From contig JAFTID010000004.1 in NCBI GenBank assembly GCA_017457085.1, positions 1 to 35,556 of the forward strand: DNA of 35,556 bases, read 5' to 3'. A model generated the notes under the pieces. It was not told where the DNA came from, ran no database searches, and worked only from the letters and a program-made list of their open reading frames with translations. The position numbers were made by a program, and so were the translations under genes. This stretch comes from Phascolarctobacterium sp. Lineage in GTDB: Bacteria > Bacillota > Negativicutes > Acidaminococcales > Acidaminococcaceae. Below, piece by piece: positions 35,532 through 35,556 of this stretch (position 1 is its first letter; each line of letters begins with the position of its first letter).

Positions 35532-35556
35532 ATTATTCTTTTTCTCAGGTTATACC

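Overview
The window is bacterial and joins two unlike regions. The right part (about 21.5-35.5 kb) is conserved chromosome on the minus strand: a 5S rRNA gene, a glycolysis cluster under a CggR-type regulator (cggR, gapA, a pgk-tpiA fusion, gpmI, eno), secG, a membrane pyrophosphatase, then a carboxylesterase, rnr, smpB and the tmRNA gene. Gene content, Shine-Dalgarno use and the SorC/CggR regulator point to Firmicutes. The gene set and moderate base composition would fit a gut Negativicutes species, but that placement is an inference and was not tested by phylogeny.

The left part (1 to about 19.8 kb) is AT-rich accessory DNA that reads as most of an integrated mobile element. Its left end lies outside the window. 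From left to right: a Y-family polymerase with a small partner; a Fic protein behind two large operators, with two small HTH genes; a plasmid/phage-type block on the plus strand (DUF932 protein, YubB-like protein, Cas4/RecB-like nuclease, a mobile copy of ribosomal protein S6, a small plasmid-family protein); a segment of about 4.4 kb bounded by 99-bp inverted repeats and holding a Rad52-like annealing protein, a small gene, an XRE regulator and a 727-aa membrane protein; a serine recombinase just outside that segment; a 680-aa protein of unknown function; about 400 nt of probable structured RNA ending near a perfect-RBS 8-codon leader ORF; an unknown small protein; a P-loop ATPase behind a perfect 32-bp palindrome; an excisionase-like protein; and a tyrosine integrase with terminators behind it. 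No relaxase, capsid or terminase gene is visible, so the window does not settle whether this is a prophage, a plasmid-like integrant or an ICE/IME.

Between the integrase and the tmRNA lie a SAM methyltransferase and an MntA-HepT type toxin-antitoxin pair, also accessory in character.

The least explained parts are: (1) the inverted-repeat-bounded segment next to a serine recombinase, with long hairpins inside both ends; (2) a probable cargo insertion inside it (XRE plus 727-aa protein) flanked by an intact small gene and a diverged copy of that gene's 3' end; (3) the structured RNA region downstream of the 680-aa gene; (4) a ribosomal protein S6 gene carried by the element.
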